From Salvia splendens (lineage: Eukaryota > Streptophyta > Magnoliopsida > Lamiales > Lamiaceae): a DNA stretch of 64,000 bases. How positions within the stretch are numbered: the stretch's first letter is position 1; each line of letters opens with the position of its first letter. This document shows positions 33,583-47,512 of this stretch, piece by piece. Made by a program: the position numbers and the translations under genes. The DNA lies in assembly GCF_004379255.2 (NCBI RefSeq), contig NC_056033.1, positions 4,754,172-4,818,171 of the forward strand, written 5' to 3'. Below the pieces are notes generated by a model. It did no database searches, was not told where the DNA came from, and saw only the letters and a list, made by a program, of their open reading frames with translations.

Positions 33583-36500
33583 CTTCAAGCCCTTGTCAAA
33601 CAAAGAAATTCTTGTGAAGAGCAAGTGGAAAAAAATCAAATCTTTGAGAGGAATGTTGCTGTGTGAGAGTGAATATGTAGAAAGTATTTGGATTACTCGC
33701 TTCTGCAAAAAAGAAAGGTCTTGTAAAAAAATTCCAAAAATAAGTGGGTTTTTGGAGGAAATGCTTACAAATATGGCAAACACCTAGAGAGACTTTTGGT
33801 TTGAGGTTCTAAAAAAGGGAAGAAACAAATATGGTGTGTTTATGTTCATGAGAGAGAGAGAAATAGAAAATAATGGTTTTACAGAGAGGATAGTAGTAGT
33901 AGTAGTACTACTACTAGGAGTAATATTCACAGCCATGGGCGGACCCATGTACAAATAGGGTAGGGCTAAAGCCCTTAAATAAAAATATTTTTTAAACTAT
34001 TTTCTTTTCTAAATTTTTAAAATTTATTTAAATTTAATATAAATTATTATATAAAAGCCCTTATAAATTATCAAAAACATCAAAAATATAACTTTAGAAT
34101 AAAATTTAGAAATCACAGTTCTTAATTATATTTTTTTCCCTTTTATGGGAATGGGAAAATGTATCAATCGAAATTGGGGAAATTAAAATGGCAAAAAATA
34201 GTTTCACACGGTAAAGAAAATAGTCCCTTCTTTTTTCCACTTCAAACCAAGGCAAGAAAAGGAAACTGGGAATCCTAATTTATCACCAAAAACCTCATCC
34301 TTGCTAGTTTTGGGATACCCCACACCAAAAGTAAACACAACCAATAATGAAGAGAGAGAGAGAGAGAGATTGCAAAATGAGTCATCTCTGTATATATTTG
34401 CTGAGGAAATTGGAGGCGTCCGTACACAATAAGAAAAACGTCAACATGTGTGTGTTGTGTGTGTTGTGTGTGAGGGTAGACAAAGCAGCCAATCACAGGT
34501 TGAAAACGCAAAAACTTTTATTATGGAATTAAGTGACAGTGTGAGACCCTCTCTCTACAAAATGGGCCCTTTCTATTCTAGCCTAATCTTTCTTAATTTG
34601 TCATTAACTTATTTTCAAATACTATCATCCACTACTCCCTCGGCCCGCGAAATATTGTCCACATTTGATTTGACATGAGTTTTTAAAAATGTGAAGAAAA
34701 GTGGTGGAAAAATTTAGCGGAATGCGGGTTTCATATTTATATATAAATGTGAAGGTAATGAGTTAGTGGAAACTGAGGTTCATTTACCTAAAAAGAAAAA
34801 AAGCAAAATGTACAACATTTCACTAATGAGTATAATATATGAGTATGTATTTCTTGCACGTGTCTTTTTCTACTAATAACTTACGTTACTACATGAGATG
34901 ATAAATTGGTAGTACTACAATTTTCTTTGGAGCGTTTCTGTTTCTGTTTCTATTTCTATGTCTATAGTTGACTTAAAAAACATGGATATTGGTCTCTATA
35001 AGTATGAATTTTGGCTGAATAATATTTCCATGAGCTTTAAATTTGATTTTAAAATATCATAAACTTTACATTGTACTATTTGTTATTTTCCAACCCAATC
35101 TAATAAGATATTTTTGGCAAAAAGTTATTCTTCATGAGCAATCATGAGACGTTCATGATATTTTAGACAACTTTTTAAGTTCACGACAAGTACGATAAAA
35201 GCCACGTTGATTTATTAGTGCTAAGAAGAATTAAAAAAGTCATGTATGTTGGTCGGGTATGGTGATTGACCTGCCGTGAGAAATAGCAAACAGAATGTAA
35301 GTTTGTGATAGTTAGACCAATTTTAAGTTCGTGGAAATACCCGAATTTAGCCAAAGTTAGTCGGATATGGTGATTGTCCGACACGTCTCGTCATGCCTCG
35401 TGTGGTTTTAGACACAAGTCAATTTGTAGTGTTGGGCGTCGTGCCCACACACACAACCCACACGTGTCGAGCGTCATGCCTCGTGTGACAGTAACATACC
35501 AATTTAGACACAGGTCAATTTGTGCATTGGACTCATGTCTGCATATAGGGTCTTCCAGGTGCGTCTCCTGATCAATACACCTCTGTAAGTCCCGGTTGTT
35601 ACAACAACCATGATGAGGTGCTACGAAGGAGCTGACCATTCTAACGTGTAGCTCCTTCTGCATTTGAATATCATGCAACATTGATTCCAGCAAACTCTTC
35701 CTGCAATGGGATATGCCTATAACTAGGGTAGTCATTCCATGCATTTTACATACTGCATAACTCATTATACAACAAAACCATTCTTGACACACAATTCATA
35801 ACTCATTATATAACAAAGCTTTGCATCGTTTTCTATTGCCGAAAGCTATTTTACATACCGCATAACTCATTCCATGCCTCATTCAGTTCATTAGAGATTA
35901 TCCGTCTACAGTCCTGCTACATCATAGATTAAAAATTGTTTCATCTTTTGAGACAATACACAAATCGAGAGTATTACCAAGTTGTGCCTCAATTTCAAGA
36001 AGAGGTCTTCCTCGAATTGCTTGATTCTTATAGTTTTCTAGTTCTTTTGTTTCAATCCAATTTCTTTGAATTCTTTTTTATTTTAGGTTGTATTGCGTCT
36101 TCAGGTGTTTCTTTACCCAATTAACAATGAATCAAGAATATAAGTTTTAAGTGAATGACACATAAAAGGGAATGTGATATTCGTTTGATAAATCGACAAA
36201 ATTACTTTTAAAATGGTATCTTGGACAATAACGTACCATAAGTCAATTTGCGAGTTTCCCACGTATGTTTCGTATATATCATTCAAACAAGTACGTATTT
36301 CATAAAATGGTTATTTTCATTTAGATGATGGCCTAGTCCTATCATAGATTCATATTTCGTCAAATATAGTGGGATTCTTGATAATATGATTTATTTACTC
36401 AAACCACATCTATCAATTAGGCAACATTGTTTCTTAAATATCATACATTTAACATGTGTTACATTTTCAGAAGACTTTTTGTTAGGTTTGTTTTTACAAA

Positions 36501-36773
36501 CCTAAACCTTAGAGTTACCCTTAAATAAAATTAATGCATTTCATATTATTAAGAAATAAAATCAGACAGTCTACATATAATAGTTAACTTTGGGGTCCAA
36601 TTGAATTACTAGAGTGTGGGTCGAATTATTCATACGGTTCGAATCATACAAACCAAATATTTGTTTGAATTAAACTAATTTATTAGTAATTCCTTATCAC
36701 TTTAATTAAACAACTTTTTAATTGATATGGTTTATTCAACATAAAGATTCAAATTTTAAGTGGAATAACATAA
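33583..36773 (-). promoter_or_regulatory. SOC1 5' leader, promoter and intergenic DNA
   Basis: SOC1 reads leftward, so this stretch holds its leader and promoter. It has (GA)n runs at 33850-33858 and 34350-34368 (CT on the SOC1 strand), common in plant leaders. At 33935-33960 ccatgggcggacccatgtac looks like a hAT terminus without a partner. At 34636-34820 there is a Stowaway-like left end (ctccctcggcccgcg) without a clear right end. At 35380-35520 a segment with atgcctcgtgtg and a caatttgt-ending stretch is imperfectly duplicated. No further gene is supported. Confidence 0.5.
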
Positions 36774-37680
36774 GGCCACCCGTAACGCGTTACGCGGGTG
36801 GCTTGAGTCCCGTCCCTCCGTGACGAGACGGGCGCGGGACGCGTTGCAGCGTCTCATCCCGTCACCGTCCCGCTGAGACCCTCGTCAGGCCGAGACAGCG
36901 CGCGGGCTGTCTCGCCACGCACTTGCGCGACGTGGCGCGCTCCGGGGCGATGCGTGATGCCCACTCGCCAGCCCACGAGTGGGTTTCGTCACGCTGACGC
37001 AATAAATTATTTTTTTTTAAAAAATCCAAATTTAATAAAAAAAATAAAATTTGAAAACGGTAATATTACCGTTTTCGACCGTTTTCCCTTTTTTATTTTT
37101 TATTTTTAATTTTTTACTCTATAAATACTCCTATTTCATCCTCATTTCACACACAAACACACATCTAATCCTCTCAAATCATCTCTCTTTCCATTCCAAT
37201 TTTCATCTCAAATCATTTCTTTTATTCTTCTCTCAAAGTTAATCCATCTAATGGGTCCGTTTGAGCAAATGCGTAGAAAAATGGAAGAATCACTTGAAGA
37301 AGATCGACGCCGGGAGGCGGAGGAAGCCGCGCCGCCCCAAAGACGCTCCCGGACTTACATCCATCTAATATTTTAAATTATGTCTTTTTTTATTTATTTT
37401 GCCACGAATTTAATTATGTATTTTTTTTTGGATTTTAAGTTGTATTTTTATTTTATTTAATGAAGTGTGTTTTTTATTAATTGAATTTGTTGGAAATAAA
37501 AATAAAAAATAAAATTGAATGAATAGTAATTTAAGAGATGGTTAAGGGACGGATAAGAGATGGAGGGTTGCAGGTTCTGTCCCTTAGTTAAGAGATGGAG
37601 TAAAAAAGTACAGTGGGGCCCATGAATAGTAATTTAAGAGGCGGTTAAGAGACGGATAAGAGACAGCGTTGCAAATGGCC
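36774..37680 (+). mobile_element. Internally deleted PIF/Harbinger element
   Basis: The 907-bp element starts ggccacccgtaacgcg and ends gcgttgcaaatggcc, imperfect inverted termini. It is flanked by TAA at 36771-36773 and 37681-37683, the 3-bp duplication expected for PIF/Harbinger. The left 230 bp are very GC-rich and the rest is AT-rich. A TATA motif, tataaatactcc (about 37121-37132), and a TC-rich leader precede a short ORF. The same 12-base TATA motif stands before ORF1 in the Harbinger element at 4760-6554, although the terminal sequences differ. Confidence 0.8.
37251..37376 (+). pseudogene. N-terminal stub of a Harbinger transposase
   Basis: The 41-codon frame starts MGPFEQMRRKMEESLEEDRR and continues through an acidic, Arg-rich stretch to RRSRTYI before stopping. 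This style of start is what I recall of plant HARBI1-like transposases, where the RRTYI motif leads into the helix-turn-helix. Everything downstream, including the DDE domain, is deleted. The peptide has no catalytic role. Confidence 0.55.
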
Positions 37681-40600
37681 TAACAATATGTAGTGATACA
37701 AAAATAATTTATGCTATCGATTTGGGTATTATCCAAATATTTATGTTAATTAATATTGACAATTGAATATAATTAGATGAAAAATTAGTGATACCGTTAG
37801 TATATATTGCTCCATCATAAGATAAAGTTATCAATGGTATATTATCACTACACTACAAAAAAAAATATCGAACTAATTAAACAAAAATGTTGGCAAGTCT
37901 ACGTCCAATTAATAGCTATAGTTGTATATCGTCTCTATTAATTAATATCCGCCAGTAGATCGACGGACCTATATATCTATATATTAACTCTATTTGTGCA
38001 ATTTGCAAAGTCCAAGGTTTTGTTTAGCTAGATGGTTATAAATCTTTATTCTTTTCGGGAAAAAAATTCATTTTATAAAAATGAGGAAAATAGTCAACAT
38101 TCAAAACAACAACAAAAAAAACAATTATTTTTGCATCATGTAGCGGTAGAAACCAAACGGATATGCTCGCACTCGTTTTATTTTGAAGATAAATAAAAGA
38201 AACAAGTAATTAACTTTTTTTTGTTACCCCTTTTATGCTCCCACTGGCACTCGTTTTATTTAAGATGAATAAAAGAAAAAAAATTAACTTTGTTTGTTAG
38301 TTGTTACCTCTTTTATGTTCCCACTTTCTAATATTAGACATTCCATTTTCTATTTAAGTCCAACTAAAGTTCGCCTAAGCCCTTTAATAGTTTTTCCCTA
38401 TGATTTGACATACACTATGATGATAAAATAAAATAAATTAACTTGATGTGTCTACATTTCCATCCTCCTAAAAGTGGACTTTGTAATTTATTCCCACTTA
38501 TAGTAAATAAAGATCCCATATATAATTAGTACATGAATAATCTAGAATGTCTTCTAACTTTAAAATAAATTAAGATCAATGATTACCTTTAATACATTTT
38601 CTTTGATATTCCATCTATAATCGGAGCAAACTAAAGATAGGATGGATTCCATGCTTCATGTGTACCTTATGCATACTAATAATGCTAAGGCATACCCGAT
38701 ATTAATACTCTGACTGTGACATGTATGCAGATAGCTATGATGATCGCACAAGATGGTGGTCACACTTTTACATTATAAAATGCATATATCGCCAGTGTTA
38801 TGTGTGTCATTACACCAATCCTGAACGATATGATTAATAAATAGTCAAAATCAAACACTAATCGACATCTGCATCCCACTAAAACCTTTATAATTTTGAT
38901 TTAGGGACCTTAACTAATGGGATATAATCTTTCTCACCACCTAAAAAGATTGAAATTTTGATTTAGGGTTCACAAAATAGGAAATGGTCCCGGTGAGAGA
39001 AAGAAATGTGGAGGCAAAGGCATGAACAAGTGGATGAGTTGATTCTCGTGGAGATATTTGCAATAAGTATTGTAATTACAATATTTTACATGGGAATCCC
39101 CAAAAAAGTTACTACTCTCTCATCTCAAATTAAAAGTCTTAAATTGTTATTCTAGTTCATTTAACTTAGTCACAATCTATATTTACTATTCTTGATAAAT
39201 AGACCTCACAATTTATTAATTCCTTTTATTTACAACTCATTATAAAACTAAAATACAAAAATGGAATTCAAATAACTTTTTTCAGTCTCATAATTACTTC
39301 ACTAATGCACATTCAATCAATTCTTCGAAACTAGTCTAGAATTAAGTTCAAAATCCAAAATTAGGAAGGAGAAAGTGTTATAATAATCAAAGTAGATGAT
39401 ATTAAAATGCCCTAAACCCAAAAGTTGTGGTGCCGACACATGTCGGCAAGTGGGTTGGTGTGATGTTTATAGGTTTCTTCGAACTCTTTTTGGTATTTTT
39501 AAGAATTTTGGGTACAAATATTAAGAAACTGTATGCCATTCTACGTGGGAGGGGACCACTCTTCTTAGGGTGTGGCAAATGCGTCTCTTATTTACTTTCC
39601 AAATCTAGGTTTTGTCGGAAATTGCAGTTTATATTATAAATTATTAATAATACTAATAAAAATACCATCAACTATAGATACCTGCAATATCATATATGTA
39701 CCACACTTTTACAAAATAATACTAGTAGTTTCATTTGTGAATGTCATAAATTTTAATGGTAAACTAAACTATGAGCTGAGAAAAAGAGTAAATATGGATC
39801 AAATAGGAGATAAAAAAAATAGTACTAGTAAATGAGTTTTATAAATAGAAATGAGAGTAACCTGGTGGATAGAAAAAAATAAAAACTTGTGTAATATTTG
39901 GTAGATAGAGGAGTGCAAAATATCAACATATAAAAACTAGCAACATGATATTTTTGTTAATTTTCTGACACACTTCTTGTAATTTTATCGTTAGTATAAA
40001 CAGTTTTCTTTTCTCTATTATGTACGAATATTTTGAAAAGTTTTTCTGTATACTTATTAAATATGGGGTTTGTTGTGCAACATCACAAGATCTGGGATTT
40101 TGTCGATCTAGCAAATCACTTAAACAACGTATTATATTTTCTTGAATACTCCTAGAATTTTAATATTTCGATATAATTTGAATCGACTCTTGACCTATCA
40201 TTATTCAATATTTTGTGAATTTTCTATTTGGAGATTTTGATTGGAGATCATTTTCATACCGTTTTGGTAAAGTTTATGATGATGAATTAACAAATGTAGA
40301 AACCTTGATTTGTACATACCGAACTTACATAGATATATTTCCTTGTTTAGAAGTGCCGCAATTATTTCATACTACGTGGACGTTGTGAGTGTGTGTAATT
40401 CCCAATAAGTCAAGTGTGCCCAATCCCTTTTTTCTTTTTCTTTTTTAAATTGGATGTGCACTAAGAAATTTTTTTGTCATAAATATAATCATGAGTTTCA
40501 CATAGGATAAAATTAAGTGGAATCAATTTCAGTGGGATTATGATAATACAGTAGAATATATAAATGATAAGGTTCAAATAAAAGTATGTGTGAAAATATA

Positions 40601-41245
40601 ACAATTGTTGCCATTTTTTTATCTATAAATATTATACTGAATTCACAAGTCACTTGCATCATTTATGAAATTAGAATTGATAAAACAAAAACTTTTTTAC
40701 GATGAAACGACAATGCTTCTTCGGTTGTACTTAATCGACATCGTTTAGTACAGCCAGTTATTTAAGTCATATATAAAATATAATTTCATAATAATTTACC
40801 AATCCTCGTTTCAATTTTCGACAAACATAACTCAATAATCCCTTTAGCATTATTGAGTCAGCTAAAAGATATTTAGCTCTTGGTAAAATTTATTGTAATT
40901 TGCAGCCAATAATAGTAGTATAAAAATTGAATAGGTTTGGTATATAAATAAGTAGGTCCATTTTGGACAAAACATAATTGATGGCATTTCGTTGCAATGA
41001 ATGATCCAAGGCCTAAATTGTACTACCATCTTTTTCTACAAATTTACCAAAATCAACTTAAAATTCCACAGCGCACATGTCAAAATTCAAATTCACAAAC
41101 AAACACTGTCAATGATGCCACTAAATAACAAAATTGCTTTTCACAAGTAAACGTTACAAAATTATAAGAGTGTGTATTCCTGCAAAATAATCTTCTATGT
41201 AGATGGTAAACTCTAATAAAACAATAGCATTACTGTCGGGGTGAA
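37681..41245. other. AT-rich intergenic DNA between SOC1 and LPEAT2
   Basis: No gene is supported. An imperfect direct repeat of about 80-90 bp at about 38163-38340 shares the phrases cactcgttttatt, aataaaagaaa and gttacc-cttttatg-tcccact. At 39110-39380 two ends, tactctctcatctcaaatt and gaaggagaaagt, hint at a badly decayed MITE. LPEAT2 is on the minus strand, so its 3' UTR lies in the last few hundred bases. Confidence 0.5.
38163..38340. repeat. Imperfect ~85-bp tandem repeat
   Basis: Two adjacent copies share gcactcgttttatt, aataaaagaaa, attaacttt and gttacc-cttttatg, with small gaps. It is non-coding. Confidence 0.6.
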
Positions 41246-44200
41246 TTACAAGATTTCCTCTACTAAATTTCGATCATCTAAGGACGAACCTCTGTGCAGC
41301 AATATGGGTGCAAAAAGTGCTACGAGCAAAGGGTGCCGTCTCAAGCAGGAGATGAAATCGTCGAGGCAGATCATACCGTCATTATCCACATCAAACAAAC
41401 TAAAGAGCCCGTGAATCTGTATACACCACAAGAAACAAGTCTGAGAAAATATGAAAATGAAACATGTGATCTTTGCTTGAAAGGAATATACATCTGCATT
41501 CTTTGGTCCTAACAGATTACAGGGAACCGAAACTGAATGTTCGAAGCAGATATTAGCATCTACGATCATTAATGACAACGTTTCACGTATCCATCTATAC
41601 AGAATGCACGAGTCAGAAAACATACCTATGTACACACACAAAAATTTTAAAATCTAATGTAAAATATATCATATGTACATGTGTACATGAATTCGTTGCA
41701 AGCTAATAATTTAATCCACGAGAGCAAATAATTAATCGAGCACCAACATATTCCACAAACTATAAGAAATGTGTCTAGTTAAGCAGCATAATTGTCCATA
41801 CTAAAAATACTCAATTATCAGATAAGATAAGTTAATTAAGTGGCAGATTAAGAGATAAGGTAAGAAATTAAGTGGCAGATTCTGTTGATACCAGCGAACT
41901 AACCTCGTCAGAATTTAAACTTGGAATTGACAGTGAAACTGCATCTTGTAACTGTCAAAGAAAAAAAGGGGGGTGGGGTGAATCTTAGACTAACAGTCAC
42001 GGCCAATATTCAGAATCAGCATCAAGAGCCAGATATAGTTATAAACCTCTTGCTTCGAAATGTGACCTTTCCCATTTATATCGCATTCACCAAATGCTGC
42101 ATCACATGTGCGTCGAAATAGTGGCTGCTTCAAAATGTGGGCTGAACCAAGCAAGAACTGAAATGACGTAACATTGCAACTGTGAGGAACATCTTGAACA
42201 GGATATATCATATTAATTAACATCCTTAAAAAGCACACATCTGGTTGAGGTTCTACAGAGCAGAATTATGCTTATTTCTTTCTAATGTTAAAAGGCCTAA
42301 CTTCATCTTGTTGAGCAGTACAACTAGAAAGCCCGAGTCAGTAAGGAGGCATTGGCTCGCAAAAGATACGAGTGGAAGGAAAAGAAAATCAGGAGATGGA
42401 AAATATAATACTACAAGATTTTACAAAATGAGTATATTTGGATTATTTAACCATATGATATTCCAATCCAGAATTAATCCCCAGTAGGTCTTGAGATACA
42501 TGTGGTTGGATAAAACCTCTAGTACTGGTTGTGTTGCAAATATCTATATCGAATATATTAATACAGAATAACAAACTTACCTGCTTAAATGTTATTTTAC
42601 CCATCTTCTGCACATCAATAAATTCAAACATCTGCGGAATAACAAGAAAAATATTCAGTAAAATCCATGAGAATCTGGGTAAAACTGAAATTCCGGGAGA
42701 GGGTATCACCCAAGCTGTAATTGCAATTGCATACATAATTGTGACATCGGACACAATCATTTTGGATGCATTCAGAAACACCAAGTCACCATGGAGAGAG
42801 GTAAACAGTTCATAAAGGAGATTGAAACACAGAAACAATTAGAACTAACCTTCTCAGAAAGGCCACAAGGTTTCAGTCTCAAAGCTCTGAGAAAATAATG
42901 GAATTCGACAAGTCCACTGTAATAAATGAAATTGTATCAGAACTGAAGCATGTTTTAAAATGTTGCATGGTCATCTTAATTTCACTAGAACATGCAAATG
43001 GCTGAGCTTTATGAGAAAGCATTCCCTCTTCTTTAGTAGGTGAGTACAGAAGCTATAAACTCGATAGTTATCCAGTCAGTGAGCTATGATTTGAATTCTG
43101 AGTACAGCATAGATAAGACTTAGTTTACCAAGCCCAAAATCAAATGCCAGATTTGAAAGCTAAGGACAATAATAAAATGATTTATCGTTTCTTAGTCATG
43201 ATTAGTGTATTACAAGGTTTGTTAGAGGGTATACCCAGAAATCACTTGTCTTACTGAAGCAATTCTAACATGGTATATTTAGTGCAACAGAACAAAATTT
43301 CAGAATACCTTGGATCTGGATTCATTGACAGAAATAACTCCAAAACCTCAACTGCTTCCAGAGCACTCAGACGCAACGACTGCAGTTAAGTGATACGATA
43401 AATCAAAAGAATTACATTTACTTAACAAGATTCTGCATGATCCAGATATTGAGGTAAATAGAAATTTACTTTGTAACTCAGATATATCTGTTTTATGGTT
43501 ACTAAGCTTTACCAAAGCCATTTAGCAAAACAAAAGGATGAGTGTGTAGAACCACCACTACAGCAAGTACACATTGTTACGAGATTTCTGCAAATTGCGG
43601 ACAATTCTTTGCTGATCAAAGTTCAAAACAAACTACTAAAATGGCATATAAATTATATTCCTCTTTCATTTCTTGTTCTTTTCTAATTAATAAGGAATAA
43701 GGATAATGTTTCCATCTGTTTTGGAAATACTGCAACTTCTATAAAATATCATTGAAATGATTATGTAATAGTAGTCATTCATCAAATGCATAATTGGAAT
43801 GGTACATTGCCTCCATTATTGTGAAATGCCAGATTCTTTCTTTAAACACAACAGCATTACAGCAAGAGAAATTCAATGATGAAAACTTTGATTCTAAGTA
43901 AATCAAATAAGCTCTAAACATCATTACCTATTTGACTAATAGTGAGAAGTGTTAATGGGATGACTTTGAGAGTGGACTCAATGTTCTAAACAATTATAGC
44001 AAGCCAAAAGAGACATTAACGGATATTCAAATTTCTTTAAAACTTTGGTAAAAGCAAATTTAACCTACCGATTGTACCCAGCCCAGTTCTACCATGTACA
44101 GAGACGGGTTTTCCTGATAAAAGAAAATAGAATATAGTGAGCAAACATCCATATGGGAATGCATTCCATTTGATCAATCGCGATTAGATTAGATGGAGAA

Positions 44201-47181
44201 CAAAAAGAACAAATGTATTGACTAATAAATACACATGATAAATGTAAAGGCAGAAGAATAAATTTGATAAACACAAATGCCCAAAAATCAATGGTCAAAA
44301 CAAGAATTCAGAAACCTGGACTCCTGAACCAGATATAACAAAACCACAGGTCAACATATTACTGCTATAGGCCAACTTCCTTTCTTTCACAATCTCAGCT
44401 CTACAAGACTTAAGATAGTTCAAAGTTAAAACACATTTATTATTTAAGGCACCACAAGTTCTACAAGCAATCCTGAATTACAAGAAACAAAGGGCACACA
44501 TGACACAATCTTATTCAAGTTCTAACATATTCTCTTTTAAATTGAAGGCAAACATATTTTAGGAATATTAAAAGGTCCAGAAAAGAGCTTCTAACTTTTA
44601 TATACATGGTATGGGTACAAGTTCTTTGTTTTATAGTATACTAGATCAATGAGCACTAGAGCAGATTAACACTGTTTCTAGTCATATCTAACAAATAAGA
44701 TGATAATAAGGCAGAAATGAAGGGAAATATAGTGATAGAGAAAGCCATAGACAAATAACAATTGTAACTATTTTAGTAGCGACTGAAAATTATATGCAAC
44801 CTGCTTTAACTCAGCTGCCTTGGCAAAAATCATAAAGTCTCCATATGAGTAAGCTGTCTGTACCACATTGAGGGCACTTGCAATGGCACGACCAGTCTGC
44901 ATTAGGTCAAGCACACTTGAGAATAACATATTCAAAAAAACTATTAATACCAGATATGCATGCTATACAATTGTATACCTAGAGAAAAATAAAGATAAAG
45001 AAGCTACAAGTAAATTTGCCTAAAATCTAAAATAATTGAAATCGATTAGCTACATACTAAATACTACAACTAATCTATCCTTCGTTGTGTCAAAAGCACA
45101 TAGGGCTCATGCTGTGTGCTCTAGTAAATAGACATACATTAAACATCCACAAGGTTTCAGAGAATTGGAAAAGCCAAATTGATAGTTTATTGCATGCCAT
45201 TGGAGTGTGTTATGATTGAAATTAGAGCAAAAGAAAGCATTCAATGTTACTGCTTCTTAACATAAATGAGAAGTAGCATATCCATATAGAAAAATTAAGA
45301 TGTAGCTCACCCTCTGAGCAAAATGAACTGCATTTTCCTTCTGACACTCATTAGGATAAACAAGCGGAAGATATTCCACCTGTGAATAGTGACGAGAGAA
45401 TAATTGACAGTATCAGTATGTTGTAGTGACACTAAATATACTGTACAAATCACTCCAAAGTTGATACGAAAGCTCCTTATATTACAGCAAAAAACGTTAA
45501 ATGTACAAAATACCATATAAAAATTTTGTGGCATTCCCTTTCTATTCCATGCGATAATTAGAGTTTCTTATTAATGATAAATGTAACAGCAGCTTGACCA
45601 TGATGGTGCCTATTGAATGAAATTAAATACTCCTACAACTTACCTCCATGAAATTGTGGAACTGTGTAAACATTCTGAACATCAACACTGTAAGTGTGAT
45701 ATTTCCCCTGAAAGAGATGGCCCAACCATGAAGTGAGTGAAAAAAGAAATGGGGATGCATACCCAATGGCAAAAATCAAATAAAGTATTACCAGGACTGG
45801 TCAAAGTGAACATAGGGGTAACGAACAACAACTGGCTGAACAGGATAACCAGGAATGAATGCGCCAATTTGAAACGATAAAAGAACTTTTCCATTGCTTG
45901 TTGTTCCCTCAGGAAATAAAAGCACGCGGGGAAACTGATTGCAAGAAGCTTTTCTCTGTTTGAAGATCCTTGAAAGAACATTTCTGTATCAAATAGCTTA
46001 TATATAGATAAATTGAAAATAATTACATTTTTAACCAATAAACAATTATACCAGAGATACTCATATATTTGTTTCAGTTCAAGACAGAAAAAAATGACAG
46101 AGCATACCAGATTTTCCTACCTTTATTTCATTTACAGCATGCTTCCTGGATGACTTTGAAAATCTATCAACATAAATAACCTAATGCAAGAAACGACATC
46201 ATGGTCAGATAACATATTCAGTGCATCATGCATCATTATAAAATTGTTAAAATTTAGTAACAGATTTATCCAATTATACCTGCATTGCTCTAATGATGGT
46301 CCCCACAAAAGGCATGGAATCATGTGAATCTGCAGACACTATGGTGGGAAATAATTCATAGAAAAAGAATATTGGATCAATGTATGATACATGATTAGAC
46401 ACAACAATAGGAGCAACTTCCCTTGGAGCAGGCTTTCCTTTTCGTTTTATCCAATGGTAGCTGCAGAACAAAAGAAACAACAGTCAGTCTCTTAATCAGT
46501 AAAAACTCAAATCACTTGTACAAATTGCTGAATAAGCATCCCCAGCCGCCACAACACAACATTCCAAGAAAGAGGGAAAGTTCACTCTTACCACTCCTAA
46601 TTATCAAATTGAAAAGTTAAAAAGGAGTAGTAAAAATATTCGCATTGATGACAATCACAAAATGGGAACCTTTAAACATGGAATTCTAAAATAGTCCGAA
46701 CTAATCATTAGACACTCTTAATAATAAACAAGCTAATAAAGTTGAAGAGGTTTTACCCAAAGGAGAAAAGGATAGCCCGGCCACAAAAGCGGGTCACCCA
46801 CATGAGCCGGCAGCGCCACCTAGGCATCGGATTCTGCCTGTCCTTCCACCCATACAGCGCGAGACGCGTGGTTAAGTAGCCGACCATCAAACACAGGCCG
46901 AATAGCACGAGGCGAACCGCCGCGATGGGCAAGCAGACGACGGTCTTGAACCACTCGTATAAGCCCTCGATGTTCGGCGTGTGGTTGCGGTAGGGATCGA
47001 TGGTGATGGATGCGGGCACCTCGAATCCGCCGTGCACCCCGACGAAGGCGTACGGATTGTGGCGATTGTCGTCTTCCGATTGAATAGGGGGTTGGGGCTG
47101 ATCGTGGACGGTGACGATGTGGTGGGGCGGCTGCTCGGAGGAAAGGAGGGGAGCGGAGAGAGAATGGCCCTCTACCGCCAT
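41246..47181 (-). CDS. LPEAT2: Lysophospholipid acyltransferase with C-terminal EF-hands (LPEAT2-like)
   Basis: Fourteen exons join in frame to 540 residues: 46757-47181, 46280-46460, 46121-46180, 45792-45955, 45644-45707, 45311-45379, 44801-44896, 44069-44113, 43309-43379, 42850-42916, 42581-42631, 42047-42157, 41904-41951 and 41246-41416. A hydrophobic segment at about 81-110 anchors it in the membrane. The acyltransferase motifs are NHVSYID (164-170) and FPEGT (236-240). The C-terminal third carries EF-hand-like loops: a canonical one, [12 protein letters not shown], a less canonical [12 protein letters not shown], and a degenerate [12 protein letters not shown]. Arabidopsis LPEAT2 (about 539 residues) re-acylates lysophosphatidylethanolamine and related lipids at the ER/Golgi, with calcium binding suggested by the EF-hands. 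The first 53 codons are repeated three more times upstream. Confidence 0.95.
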
Positions 47182-47352
47182 TGATGAGGATGGAAGGTAG
47201 AAAGAGAGAGGATCCAGAGATTGATTCTGTGAAATTTGTTTAATTGGAAATTGGAAATTGGAAATTGGAAATTAAACAATGATAAGAAAGGAGGGAAAAG
47301 TTAGAGAGAAACAGACAGCCATCATGGAATATGTATATTGTATAGTTTTCTC

Positions 47353-47369
47353 CACGTGAGTCGCACGTG
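47353..47369 (-). promoter_or_regulatory. G-box pair in the LPEAT2 promoter (four copies)
   Basis: Two palindromic CACGTG hexamers, at 47353-47358 and 47364-47369, lie about 170-190 bp upstream of the LPEAT2 ATG. G-boxes are bound by bZIP and bHLH factors in light and abscisic-acid responses. The pair recurs in each tandem copy at 47942/47953, 48531/48542 and 49120/49131, giving eight in total. Function is inferred only from the motif. Confidence 0.6.
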
Positions 47370-47512
47370 ACCACAAATTCGGATTGGAGCGATTCGGCAA
47401 TATTCAATAAAATGAGTTTTCATGGTAACTAATTTTTTTATAAATTTCATAAATGAATATGTGAATCATACTCCACACTTTCCCTGTATTGCTATTATAT
47501 GTTGAATAAATA

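Noticed and set aside
39110..39380. Possible Stowaway MITE
   Set aside because: The two ends are too diverged (tactctctcatctc versus gaaggagaaagt) and no clear TA-bounded inverted repeat remains.
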